From Gavia stellata (taxonomy: Eukaryota; Chordata; Aves; Gaviiformes; Gaviidae), in assembly GCF_030936135.1 (NCBI RefSeq), contig NC_082595.1, forward strand, positions 106,619,334-106,683,333: a stretch of 64,000 bases of DNA, written 5' to 3'. Below, one piece after another: positions 1 through 12,512 of this stretch. A program made the translations under genes and the position numbers. The notes beneath the pieces were generated by a model. It was not told where the DNA came from, made no database searches, and saw only the letters and a program-made list of their open reading frames with translations. The stretch's first letter is position 1, and each line of letters starts with the position of its first letter.

Positions 1-565
1 AATCACTGTATGTGGCCAGATTTCACTCCCTTAGGCAATAAATACACAGGTTTACTTTAATCAGCAGATACTTACTGATGTGACTAACCCAATCAAAGCC
101 AATTAGCAAGACTCACTGGTCATCAAAAAGTTGTTGAGGCCTCACTATCAAGGTCTTAATGAATTACCTATTAGTGCTACAGCAGCATTGAGTCCCTTAG
201 CAAATAAACTTTGTGTGAATTACGGTTCACGTAGCGGTCAATATAATCCCACCCCACCCCTGTCTAACCCTGTAATCTAACAAACAAATCCTAAAACTTT
301 GGGATTGTTTTGCTGATTTGATTCAGTACTCAAACACAAGGGGCTTTATTCAACTTCCTTTTTAATTTTGTGATTCAAAAAAATTGGGAATATAAGACAT
401 ACATAATTAATTATGACATAAGGTCATAATTAATGAAGAGAGCAAGCTGAAATCCTAACTAATTTAAAGACCTCTGAACTTCAGGAGGTCACAGGTTTGA
501 TGGGGGCAAATTATTAATCTCCCTACTTCTTCGTTTTCTACCTCCGTGTCTTTTTCTCAATACAG

Positions 566-3500
566 GTGAGGAAGTTTCCTGCTCAGACAGCCTTGGCATT
601 GGAACAGAAGGGGCCACATTAATAAAGCCATGCTGTGCGTCAAATAATCCAGATGGTTGTACCCGAGGCAATAAAACTTACAAGTGCTCCAACAAATCAT
701 GGAAGCTTGAAAGGAATGACTGCCTGTTTTTACCAATAAGCAACCTGCTGACTAGTGCTGAGGTAACATTTATGAGTTTTCTACAGGCTGGGGGCGGGGG
801 GTAGGAGAGACCAAAAATTTTAGTTGGGTGGGTTTTTGCTTAACATAATGTAAAATATATAGGAAGCATTAAAACATCAAATATGTAATTAAAACTATCT
901 TTTACAAGATATAAAGAAGGATTGGCTATATCTACACAAGTCAGTGAAAGAGGCTAGGACCGCTTCTCTGTCCCAGAGGGCATGTGGCACTGCATGGCTA
1001 ACATCCATACACATGAACGCTCTCTCCCCCAGATGAGGTGATCTTATTCATAGCATTCAGCGGGAGCAGTCGCTGGCCTGGGGTGTTCCCTGAACCATGC
1101 TCAGGCATTGCCTCGGTGAACGCTAGCTGGCACAAGCCCAAAGCATGCTACAGAATACACTAATGATGCAGTGGGACAACTTTGGGCCACTGCCCAACCT
1201 CAGACCCAGGGCCTGTTTAGCATGCCCCGTCAGCCACTACACTTCACAGATAGGTGCTGGACGTAGGTTTTCAGCCTAGGTATCCTAGCATAGTGCTCTT
1301 CACTTCTACAAACCATCCAGAGTGACTCTTCTCTCAGTGAGGTTAGATGAGAACAATTATCTCTCTTTCATCAAATACTTACTATGTTTATTTTAGTAAA
1401 TTAGGCACAGCAAGGTCCCAGGCAGAGGTACAGCTACTCAGTTATGTATTTTCTTAACTTACTAGTTTGCTCCCTCATATGGTTTGGGCACAGGCCAACT
1501 ATTTTCTCCCCCAAAATTTCCAGGAGCAGTCTGCAAGTTAGCACAGGTGAGAGACCCCTCTCAATAGGCAGTTAGGATACCTTGATCTGGAGGGTCAGAG
1601 AGCTGAACACTACCAGCATGTTTAGAATGACCCTACCTCTGTTTATTTTACTAGTATAGGGGTAGCCATTATGAAGGAAGATCAAGCTCCAGGCAAATTG
1701 CACACTTGTGATGTACTGTTATCTTCTGTTCCAGTCTTTGGTCAACAGTCCTGATGCAAGAGCAAATCTACCTAACTACCTTGCAGAGCTTAAGGAAAAC
1801 ATAGGAAAGGAGCAAAACACAATAAACACTTCTCCTGCAAACCTAGGCGCAATTGTTACCATCCTGGATATGGTCTCCTCTATCCCAGCAGATGCAGACG
1901 AGCTCATTATTCAAGTAAGGTTTTATTTTATTTCTTACCTATACTTATCAAGCCCTTTGGCCCCTTTTGTCACAGGGGATGACATTCTCCCTGAAGAATT
2001 TTCACAGTTAGTTAGGGTCAGGAACAGGAAAGTATTAAGGGAATGAGATTAAATGACAGCAAAGATGAAATGACAGCAAAGATACAGAAGAGTTTATGAA
2101 AAGTCAAAATGATGAAGACAAGGAGCCTATGCATGAAAGAGAGACTGCTGTATGCTTAGCAACTAGAAATCTTCTAGGGACCCATGAATGTCTCTAGCAT
2201 TCTAAGATAGAGGACAGGACAAGGAATGATGGGTGAAAAATTGGACATGAGCCAGCAATGTGAGCTTGCAGCCCAGAAAGCCATCTGAATCCTGGGTTGC
2301 ATAACAAGAAGCATGGCCAGGAGGTGATTGTCCCCCTCTACTCTGCTCTCATGAGACTCCACCTGGAGTACTGTGTCCAGCTGTGGGGTCCTCAGCACAA
2401 GACAGACACGGACGTGTTAGAGTGGGTCCAGAGGAGGGCCACAAGAACGATCAGAGGGATGGAACACCTCTTCTATGAGGAAAGGCTGAGAGAGTTGGTG
2501 TTGTTCAGCCTGGAGAAGAGAAGGCTCTGGGAAGACCTTGTTGTGGCCTTTCAGTACTTAAAAGGGGCTTACAAGAAAGACAGAGAAAGACTTTTTACTA
2601 GGACCTGTAGTGACAAGATGAGGGGCAATGGTTTTAAACTGAAAGAGGGTAGATTTAGATTGGACATAAGGAAGAAATTTTTTACAATGAGGGTGGTGAG
2701 ACACTGGAACAGGCTGCACAGAGAAGTTGTGGATGCCCCATAATTGGAAGTGTTCAAGGTCAAGTTGGAAGTCCTTGCCCCTGGCAGGAAGGTTGGATTG
2801 GATGATCTTTCTTTAAAGGTCAAAACCATTCTGTGATTCTATGATTCTATGAGTAGGAGAAGAAATAGAAAAAAAGGCTGAAATAAGAATAGGGATCAAG
2901 CAAGGAAAATCAATTAGATGTTACAACAAATGAATGGCAAAACATATCTTAGAAATACTTGGAAACCTTGGTTGTGAAGTACAGAAGAAAAGTACTGCTC
3001 TTCTGAGCAGAAAAGTGCAAAGAGACTTGATGTTTTGTAGCTGGAGAACACTACATGAGAGAGAGAGAGAAACCAAAGATAGCACAAAGGCTGAGAAAGA
3101 GGGGAAAGAAGGCTGGAGAAGAAAAAATATTAAGTAATATGTCAAAAAAAGCCACGCAGCTCCACTTTTGGAAACCTTAACTTGAAAATAGAGCATGCAG
3201 AGGGTTAACAACTGAAGGTTTCACATGGATTGAGCAAAATAAGAAAATGCTGGGCTTTTTCAAAAGGCAATTCTAGGACCATGCAGAAATTACCATCAGA
3301 AACAACAATGATTTGTGTGGGATTTCAGTAACAGCATTATTCTGTTGTTGTTCCAGAATTTCCTCTCCACAGTGGACTTTATTGTTGCTGATTCCACAAC
3401 TGAAGCTTGGGAAGACCTGAATAAAGAGGAGACACGCAAAAGTTCTTTGTTACTGCGTTCAGTAGAAAACTTTTCCCTGCACCTCCAACCAGTTAACAAT

Positions 3501-6500
3501 ACCATTCCTCCTGTCTCCACAAACACCATTCAGCTACAAGGTATAGTTGTCACAGAATATAGCAACACAGATTATTACAAGAACTTCTGCAGTACAGAAA
3601 ACCTCACAGTTAACGTGCTCATTGGTGAAACTGAAATTCAGACTCTAACCCAAAATTCAACCATTGTCAGTGTGATGTACTCAAAACTTGGACGTATTTT
3701 GCCCCGGAATGAGTCCGAGTATGTTAACGGCTTACTGATAACAACAACTGTGAGCAGCAACAAAAGCCAGAAGTTTGATGTTAATATGACCTTTGCAAAG
3801 AAAAACTTGTCTCTAAAGATGCCCCGGTGTGTCTTTTGGAACTTCACACTCGACAAACATAGGGGGGGCTGGGATACTTATGGTTGCACACCCACAGAGG
3901 CAGAAGATAAGGTCATTTGCTCCTGCAATCACTTGACATCATTCTCCATTCTGATGTCACCTGATAAATCCTCCCAGGTAATCTTTGAAGATTATATTAC
4001 CTACATTGGCCTCTCCATTTCAATCTTGAGTTTGGTGGCCTGCATTATAATTGAATCCTTAGTCTGGAAATATGTGACAAACAACACAACCTCCTATATG
4101 CGCCACGTCTGTATACTCAACATAGCTACATCACTCCTGATTGCTGACATTTGGTTCATTGTCACTGCCTCCATCAATGACCAAAAACAACAGATGAGCA
4201 GAGGTATCTGTTTCGTGGCCACCTTCTTCATCCATCTATTCTACCTGTGTGTCTTTTTCTGGATGCTCAGCCTGGGCCTCATTCTTTTCTACAGACTGGT
4301 CTTCATCTTACATAACACAAGCAAGACCACTCAGAAAGCAGTGGCATTCTGTCTGGGATATGGGTGCCCCTTTGTCATTGCAGTCACCACCATTGCTGTC
4401 ACACTGCCAAGGAACAATTACACCAGAAAGGATGTCTGCTGGCTCAACTGGAAGGACAGCAAAGCTCTCTTGGCCTTTGTCATACCTGCCCTGATCATTG
4501 TGGCCATGAATTTGTTCATCACTGCAGTTGTTATAATAAAAATACTGAGGCCTACTATTGGGGATAGGTCAAACAGGCAGGAGAGGAACTCTTTGTTTCA
4601 AATTGGCAAAAGTGTGGCCATCTTGACACCACTGTTAGGCCTCACCTGGGGATTTGGCCTTGCCACCGTCATCAAAAACAGTCATCGAGCTTTCCACATC
4701 CTCTTTGCTCTGCTCAATGCTTTGCAGGTGAGTTACACATATGTTGGCTTTTGTTTCCTCTACGACCATTTAACATGTGGTGACATTCTTGCAGTGCTGT
4801 GCTTGGAGGGGAATAAAAACAGTTTGGGAAAGCTCAGGTTTGCCTTACACATCCTTATTCCCAAAGGGCTCTTTGGGAAAGCCATTCCAGGAATCCAGCC
4901 ATATTTCGTATTCTCAGCTGCCTTAACAGATGTGCCTTATAAATAAAGCTGACATAAAGATAACTTCCAAATTTGCCAGTAGATTTGGGAAGAATTTCAT
5001 TCCTGAAGATCAGGAAAATAGCCCTATTATGTTCAGGTGGGCAAGCTTCAGCATATCTGGTCTCATTTACAGTGCATCTGGCGGCATCATATTATGCTAT
5101 TTCATTCATTTCAAGTAATGAGGGAGTATAAACAACATGAAAGTCACCAAGAACAGCTGAGTATTACTAATAATAAAGAGAGGAACTGACCAAAATACAC
5201 ATGATTGAGAGTTTTCAGTTAGTATGATTTTTACAACAACATATTTAGGTGGCCAGTAGGATCCATATTTAGGTGGCCAGTAGCCCCTCACTACAAGAAG
5301 GACATTGAGGTGCTGGAGCGTGTCCAGAGAAGGGTGACGAAGCTGGTGAGGGGTCTGGAGCACAAGTCTGATGAGGAGCGGCTGAGGGAACTGGGGTTGT
5401 TCAGCCTGGAGAAGAGGAGGCTGAGGGGAGACCTCATTGCTCTCTACAATTCCCTGAAAGGAGGTTGTGGGGAGGTGGGTGTTGGTCTCTTCTCCCAAGT
5501 GACAAGCGACAGGACAAGAGGAAATGACCTCAAGTTGCGCCAGGGGAGGTTCAGGCTGGATATTAGGAAAAATGTCTTTACTGAGAGAGTGGTGAAACAT
5601 CGGAACAGGCTGCCCAGGGAGGTGGTGGAGTCACCCTCACTGGAGGTGTTTAGGGAACGTGTGGACATGGCATTGTGGGACATGGTTTATTGGGCATGGT
5701 GGTGTTGGGCTGATGGTTGGACTTGATGATCTTACAGGTCTTTTCCAACCTTAGTGATTCTGTGATTCTGTGATTGATTCAGTGATCCCAATACAACGGG
5801 ATTTCTTAAGGACATAATAGTTATGTACACTCTGTCTCTTGAGAACAGCCTCAAAATTGTATGCTTCAGACTAAACTCACTTGCCTTTTATATAGTGAGC
5901 CTGCCAGCTTATCTAGGGAGCATAAGCAGGGCACGTCTTCCATTTGCAAAGGTCCCTTCTTCCAAATATGTTTAGTGCTAGTAAATTATCTGTGTCACTT
6001 TTGTAGACCAGATATGCACACAGTTTAAGTAGGCCAGGCCTGGAGAACTCCTACCACATCAGCAGTCAATTATGTGAGATGAAGTTAGAAAAATGCCCTC
6101 TATCAAAGAGTTCAGAGTTTAAATAGTCAACATGGACAATGTTTGAGATAATTATGAGATATTGCAATTAAAAGGTTGGTGTCATCAAACTGCATGTAAT
6201 TATCTGTCTTCTAGGGATTATTCATTTTGGTGTTTGGGACTCTCTGGGACAAGAAGGTAAGAATTCAAACTGTTTCTTGTATTATATGAAAATACCGTTG
6301 GAATTTGAACATAATTGCTGTATTAACTGATCAATCTTTTTTTTTTAACAAACAGATACAAGAAGCCCTCCTGAAGAGGAATTCAATGTCCAAATGGAGT
6401 TCACAGCAAACAAAGGTCAGATCCTTGATTTAAGAATGTATTTCAGAGTTACTGCTGAATAGTCTAACATTCTCCAAGTGTCTTCTAAGTCAAATGCACT

Positions 6501-9500
6501 TTATATTCTGAATTATTTATTAGAACTAGACAGAGAAAGAGAAAAAGAGAAGACACTAACAACATAAATATGAATATACCCTCTTCCAAAGTTCATTATT
6601 TCACCTATAATTGGTAAAAAATGAGGAGGAGGTTGGTGGGCATTTGCTCTAAATTCCACAAGAAATAAACCACACAATGTAACTGAAACTTTAAGTTAGA
6701 AAACAGAAAATTTCAGTGGCACCATTATTTATTTACAATCTAAGAGAAATGCATCTTCTTGGGGAAGATTCTCTTCAGCTATGAGCAGGAAAGGATGGAG
6801 ATACTGCAACTTGAACTCATGAGACAAAGAGACAGGTTAGTCTCCACTTTATGCTGGGAACAGAAAATGGGAGGAAGAATGAATCTTTTGTCAAAATCAT
6901 GTCGATGTGTTGCAAAGACTCAGATTTCAATGAGCAAAAGACAGAACATAAATGATTGTCGTTCTGGAACCAAGTGTCCTGGACATACTCCTAGAACAGG
7001 AGAGACTTGAATTCCATACCCAGCAATTTCATGCATTTAACCCAAAACATTCAGTGCCTAAAAAAAAAGAAGTAATGTTGAAAACAGGGACTGGATCCTT
7101 AAAGAAGATCCTGGAAGGTTTCTCTTCCATCTGCAGAGACTTTCTCTGGCACAATGATACTTGCAGTCCTCCCTGCACTGAAGCACAACTTGAATGGGCA
7201 ACTGGAAATTCCTCTGCTCAGAATAGGCATTCACATTAAAGGGGGAAACCAATTCCACTGCCATCTTTAAAAGAAAAAATAAAGTTTGCACAGTGCCTCA
7301 GGAAAATGACTGCTGAGGAATACAATTAGGACAGAAATGTGGGCAGTGTTCCTGCTGAACAGAGATGTCATAGAATCATGGAACCATTGGGGCTGGAAGG
7401 AACATCCACAGATCACCTAGTCTAAACCCGCTGCTCAAAGCAAGGTAAATTATAGCAGGTTGCTTAGGACACTCTCCTGTCAGGTTCTCAGTATTGCTAA
7501 AGCTGGAGAATCCACTAACTCTTCGGACAAAAAGCTGTGGTATTTTGCCACCCTCAGCATAATAAAAAGCTTTTTCTTATGATTAAATGAAATTTCTTCC
7601 ATTTTAATTTCTGCTCCAGAGATCAAGACTCTGAAAAAAATGCTCTGTGGCTGTTTGAAAAGGGTAAAACAGGGCTCAGCTGCTATAAGCTACTGGGCAG
7701 CCATGGAGCTAGACACCTAGACTGCAGCCACACATTTGCTCCCTTCACACCTTCTAATCTTTAGCAGCTCCTCGTTCATCCCTCCATGGGTCCTTCACCT
7801 CCACGGATCTCATGGCACCATAAGCCTCTCATCCAAAATGCCTAAAGGGAGGCAGAGCTATTTAAGCCACAGGAAAATGCTGGCATGGGCACAAATGAGC
7901 TGCACTAAGTTCAAAAAAGATAGAGCCCAACTGGAAAGACGCAGAGCAGAACAAGTTCCAAAGAGGTGGGGTGACTGCTATGCTAGAATGACATAGGACT
8001 CCTCAGCCTAGACAACTCCTGGGGAATTTTAAAAGCGGTGTGTGCTGCCACCAGGCCATGGAGAAAATAAGCCATCCAGTTTGATAATTAAGGACCAGAC
8101 CCGACCCTAATGAGTGGCAGATTCAAAGCAAGCAAAGGAGATTTAGACCTCCTTGCTCCTGGATGTTACGGATGTTGGACACTCTCCTAGGTTTTCTTAT
8201 AGTTTACTTCATTTTGTGTAAGCTTAATAGGCCATTAATGGCTATTAAACACCAAGGTCTTGCCTCTGCCTCCAGAAGTCCCTGTACCTCTGACAGCCGG
8301 AGGTGGAAAGAACATTCTGAAGACCTGCTGCTACAAGCTCACTTCGCTTTTGTAAAACTCTTCCCTCGGGCCTCTGCTGTAGCCCTCTGGATAAGAAGTG
8401 ACTGGGCTAGAGGATCCTTGGATCCAACCAAGTGCAAATCTGCTTATGGCATTAAGCAACCACTACCCATTAGAAAGTTGGGGGACCTGTCTCTCAGTGT
8501 GAACAAAGGAGGAAAACCACAGAATTAGCTGCTTTGACAATGAGGCTTGACAAACCTCTACAGCAGAAATAGGAGGCCGACCACTCACAGGGGTCATAGC
8601 CTCAGTGACCCAGGACGTGCCTTACAGCCCTAGGAGAGGGCCAAGAGCTGAGGCAGTGGATGAATATGCACCTCACAAAGAACTCTGCTCTTTGAAGGCA
8701 TGTTGCCATTACAGACTTGTTTGTTATTCTCGTCCCGCTGATGCCACAGGTGTGTTCATCTCTTCTTCTGCACAAGAGGGGCCACATTCCCAGACACAGA
8801 ACATAGACAAGTGTCAGCCAATGGGAATAAAATACCTCTATCTGGGATGGCTGCATGAGGCTGGATAACTCTGTGTATTCTAACACAGAAATGCTTGTTT
8901 CGATTTACACTTCTGCATTCATCACCCCTTAGCAAAGAAGACACTCCAGGATGGGTAAGGGATTGAAGGCATCAGAATCTAACCACTGGCAGTTGGGGTG
9001 GAAAAAGAAAATGGTGATAAATGCTAGCATCATTCTTACATGGGAACAGAGCTTAATTTTGTATTGGTATCTGAACAGGGTTTATTCAGAAGAGCCTATA
9101 GAGGCATTGCTAAAGAACTGGGACACAGACTTAAAAACCAGCATAATTAAACCAGGTGGAATTAAGGAGTCCATTAAGGCTGAACTGTCAGCTCAGAGGA
9201 GCAGCATGGGCTCGAATCATTCCAGCTTCCACAAGAATCACAGAATTGCTGAAGTTGGAAAGTACCTCCAGAGATCATCTAGTACCACGCTCCCACTCAG
9301 AGCATGGCCAACTAGAGCTCAGGGCCGTGTCCAGTGGGTTTTGAGTAGCTCCAAGGATGGAGACTCTGCAAGCTCTCTGTGCAGCCTTTTCCTGTGTTTG
9401 ACCACCCTCACTGTGAAAAAGTTTCTTCTTAAGTGGGTTTTCCTGTATTTCTATTTGTTCTCATCTCCTCTTGTGCTTTCACTGGGCACAAATGAAACAA

Positions 9501-12500
9501 GTCTGTCTCTGTCTTCATTCCCACTGCCTCTTGTCCTTTCCCTGGGCACCAATGAGAAAAGTCTGAGTCTGTCTTTACTCCTTTCCAGTCAGACAGCCCC
9601 TAGCATGTCCTGGTGCCTGGGGTTGTTCCTCCCCAGGGACAGGAGGACTTCACCTTTCCCTTTGCTGAACTTCGTAAGATTCCTGTCATCCCATTTCTCC
9701 AGCCTGTTGAGGTCCCTCTGAATGACAGCAGACTCATTTGATCTGTCAGCCACTTCTCCAGTTTTGTATCATCTGCAGACTTGATGAGGGTGCACTTTTC
9801 CCATCATCTATATCATTGAAGATGTTAAAACAGTATTGGACCCAATACTGACCTCTCTGCATGTCTCCTCCAGCAATGTGCTGAAAGCCCAAGGAGGAGG
9901 CAGCCTGTGATTAGCCAGGCAGAGCAGCACAGTAAGTTTTAAGTGCTTCAACTATCTGCCACATTCAGATCTTGCATCAGGATGAGACAGGAAAGATGCA
10001 GTTTCTGCATCACATTTCTTCATTTAGGATCCCCAGAATCATCCACCTGGATTTTTTTAACTGGTACTCCAAGTATTCCAGCATTTTTTGCAGGAGGATT
10101 ACTCCTGGGAACCTGGGTCTGGGAACATTTTCTAATGCATTTTTACAGCACCATTCCTTCTTTCTGACTTGAAAATGACATCTTCTGGATGTGGTGCTAT
10201 TCTGACTGTGGAAAAAAATTCTTTTTCCCAGGAAACTGAAAGAAAGGCAGGAATAACTGATACAACTATCATTAAGCATGTCAGTTTTTTCATTCCCTCT
10301 TGTACTGACACATCCAGCAGAATAAAGTAGAGAGAACAAGTTGTTACATCTTGGACCCCAATTCCTTTTCAAACAAAATCTCCTGGGCCAGACACTTCCA
10401 ACTCTAGCTGACACTGTGGAAGCTGCCCCAGGCTGTGGGAATTGGCATATTTCCTTGGCAGTTCTGCTGCTAAGGAATAACTAAAGCAAGTTCAAAGTCT
10501 TTGATCAAACTTTTTAGATGTGATTCATTTACCTTCTTCCTCTACCACCTTATGATATAGGTGACAATGCACAAAACTGCCTAATTTCCCCCACCATGGT
10601 ACAACCTAATGAACGGAGAGGGACTGAGCATAAAAAGATGTGTTTTCCATAATTTTTTGAACACATCTTTTGGAGGAATCCCATCAAATTCTTAAACCAC
10701 TCCAGAACCAAAAAAGAAACTTCATTTCAGCAACAAAAAGTGTCTTCATGTACAGTCCTCTACATCTAGACTGTAGAGAGTTGTGTTCCAATGCCCTCTA
10801 GTGTGTCAAGTTAAATTTGCCTCTGATTATCAGGCTACTGGCCTTCAACAACCATCTCCAAGCATATAAATCTTAGCTTTTCTGGCTACCTTAATGGATA
10901 TACTCCCTCAGATAAGGGACCAGAACTCTGTACTGTCTGACATGACAGGCTCCGGAACCTAAGCCATGTTCCCTGGCCAACAGTTAGAAATAGGCAGTTT
11001 GTGTCCTGTAGTTTCTTTTAAAGTTGATCTCCTTCATCGCCATCATAAACAGGCAAATGGGTGAACTCAACACCTCACAAAAATCTGACTTGTCCCTCTG
11101 TGGATTGCCTGCTTGTACTACTGAACAACATTTTATTGTAACCTTTTTTTTTCCCCCTCAATGTGGCTACAAAGAAAGTTCTAGGCTTTTGACAAAAAGC
11201 AATTTTCTCTCTTACAGTCAACCTCCTTGATCCTGGTGACGCCAATGCTTGCTATGAGCTATCCATTTTCAAGAACCTTTAACAACTTGTGTGGGAAAAC
11301 AGGTATGTGACAATAGATCTCTCCTACTGAAACACAAACAAGGTTTTGCCTGTGTTCTCACTCCCAGCGTCTGTCTGTTGTGATATCTATCAAGGTATTT
11401 GTCTATCCATCCATCCATAGATGATATTTCATCTTCTAATACAAAGGAACTGTAGTAAGTCAATGGAATCACTAGCATAATTGCTCATGACTGTAGCATA
11501 ATGCTAGCAGCATAATTGTCTAACACTAAATCAAGTATTCGATGGTGGCACGTTTCACCAATGCTAAAACCCACTAACTGAGCTTTGTTTTGAGCTTGAT
11601 GATATATATCATGACACAGTGCTCCTAAGTTCATTTGCTGTTCATGTACTCGTCACCACTTTGGAGCTGTATCTCTTCGAAGGTTCTCTGGCAGTCATTT
11701 TATGGATGTCACTATTTCAGTTATGACTTTATTTTGCAAGAAGCACTGCTGAAAATACAAGTAATTTCACTCCTAAATGTGTAATCTTGGCATCCAACCA
11801 TTGCTCAGAGAAGATGGTGACATTTGGTCAAAGTGGGATATGAAGAAGTTTAATGTAGGCAAGCAACTGCTTTCTAAGAGTCTGTTTATTGTCAGATAAT
11901 GGAACAAGGAGTTGGTCTCTGACTCTGCTACAGTAAGTTTACATGACTACACTAGCCAGATACAGAAGCCTCCCCCAAGAATGAGACTTGCCCACAACTG
12001 CCTCCCATGCTGCTGCCACCTGGAACTCCCATATTATTAGCACTCTCTTCTACACTCTGCTCTTGGGCTCTGTGCACATGGGTCTTAGCTTAGAGTCTTG
12101 TGGTCACAAGAGGGAGCTGGGATTCATCTCAAGAGCACATGTTCTAGATGTGTCCCCATGCTTAAGGAGGACCACTAAGGCCCTCCATTTGTGTGAGTAA
12201 ATTACTACCCTCTGGCATGATCATGAGTTCAAGCTGACATATCCTGGCTGTGTCACCAAACACATTGACTTCTGTGGTTGCTGATATTGCTGTAGTCCAG
12301 CTAGTGTCAGGGGTGCAGACCAAGTCAAAGCCACCTGGGTAATCAGGACAGGTCTAACTGTCCTTACTTTGCAGTGCCAACATGTCCCAGGCTATCTGTC
12401 CTTATGTCTAACCACTGTGTTTTGTTTTGCAGGAAAATACAGAGTGTCTTCTTCAGAGCCATCCAGCTCTTCCTCTGAAAACACTTCCAAGTCATATTCT

Positions 12501-12512
12501 TTGCTTAACTGA
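566..12512 (+). CDS. ADGRF5: ADGRF5 (GPR116), adhesion G protein-coupled receptor F5, 3' part (7 exons)
   Basis: Coding exons seen, all flanked by AG/GT: 566-762, 1735-1914, 3357-4727, 6215-6256, 6356-6415, 11218-11302, 12433-12512; phases agree. The first is a Cys-rich extracellular exon (six Cys), followed by GAIN-domain sequence. The 1371-base exon holds the rest of GAIN, the GPS ([12 protein letters not shown]; autocleavage expected between L and T at 3935/3936, exposing a tethered agonist starting TSFSILMS) and TM1 to most of TM7, including the family motif LTWGFGL in TM6. The next exon completes TM7 ([14 protein letters not shown]). The last exons encode a Ser-rich tail ending SYSLLN. 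From memory, human ADGRF5 has STSL, FNNLFGKTG and a terminal SLLN in the same order, which favours ADGRF5 over ADGRF1. 5' exons lie left of the window. The introns carry CR1 fragments. MEP1A follows in convergent orientation, as in mammals. Looks intact. Confidence 0.93.
2220..2852 (+). mobile_element. CR1 LINE fragment, sense, 3' end
   Basis: A reverse-transcriptase C-terminal stretch is readable as [11 protein letters not shown], then [19 protein letters not shown] and a [13 protein letters not shown] block, typical of the avian CR1 ORF2 end. The element closes at 2830-2850 with the CR1 tail repeat (ATTCTATG). It is 5' truncated and lies in the ADGRF5 intron between the exons ending at 1914 and starting at 3357. 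Confidence 0.9.
5240..5283 (+). repeat. 24-bp tandem duplication abutting a CR1
   Basis: The 20-mer CATATTTAGGTGGCCAGTAG occurs at 5240-5259 and again at 5264-5283, giving a 24-base period. The second copy ends exactly where recognisable CR1 sequence begins. Confidence 0.85.
5284..5786 (+). mobile_element. CR1 LINE fragment, sense, 3' end
   Basis: The ORF2 end is readable ([16 protein letters not shown], then [19 protein letters not shown], then [16 protein letters not shown]), followed by a short 3' UTR with ATTCTGTG repeats at about 5756-5775. It is younger looking than the copy at 2.2 kb and lies in the ADGRF5 intron after the large 7TM exon. Confidence 0.92.
7367..7612 (-). mobile_element. 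Old CR1 LINE fragment, antisense
   Basis: The fragment starts with CATAGAATCATGGAACCAT followed by a GGGCTGGAAGGAACATC-type segment, which is the reverse complement of a CR1 3' UTR. It then decays into AT-rich sequence. It is strongly diverged, and the right edge is approximate. It lies in the ADGRF5 intron 6416-11217. Confidence 0.7.
9233..9900 (-). mobile_element. Diverged CR1 LINE fragment, antisense, with internal 60-bp duplication
   Basis: It starts with ACAGAATTGCTGAAGTTGGAAA and continues through antisense 3' UTR and ORF2-derived sequence (GGGCCGTGTCCAGTGGGTTTT; CACCCTCACTGTGAAAAAG). A 60-base unit is repeated in tandem at 9461-9520 and 9521-9580, about 78% identical by my count. The open frame across 8951-9721 is largely a reading of this element. 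The right edge is approximate. Confidence 0.7.

Noticed and set aside
4728-4946. Extension of the ADGRF5 7TM exon frame past 4727
   Set aside because: A strong GTGAGT donor ends the exon after NALQ, and the next exon at 6215 supplies the expected rest of TM7.
8951-9721. 256-codon open frame
   Set aside because: More than half of it is antisense CR1 sequence including the 60-bp duplication; no protein motif.
9831-9850. Palindrome CAGTATTGG-AC-CCAATACTG
   Set aside because: It lies in CR1-derived sequence, where the consensus has a similar symmetric segment, so it needs no separate explanation.
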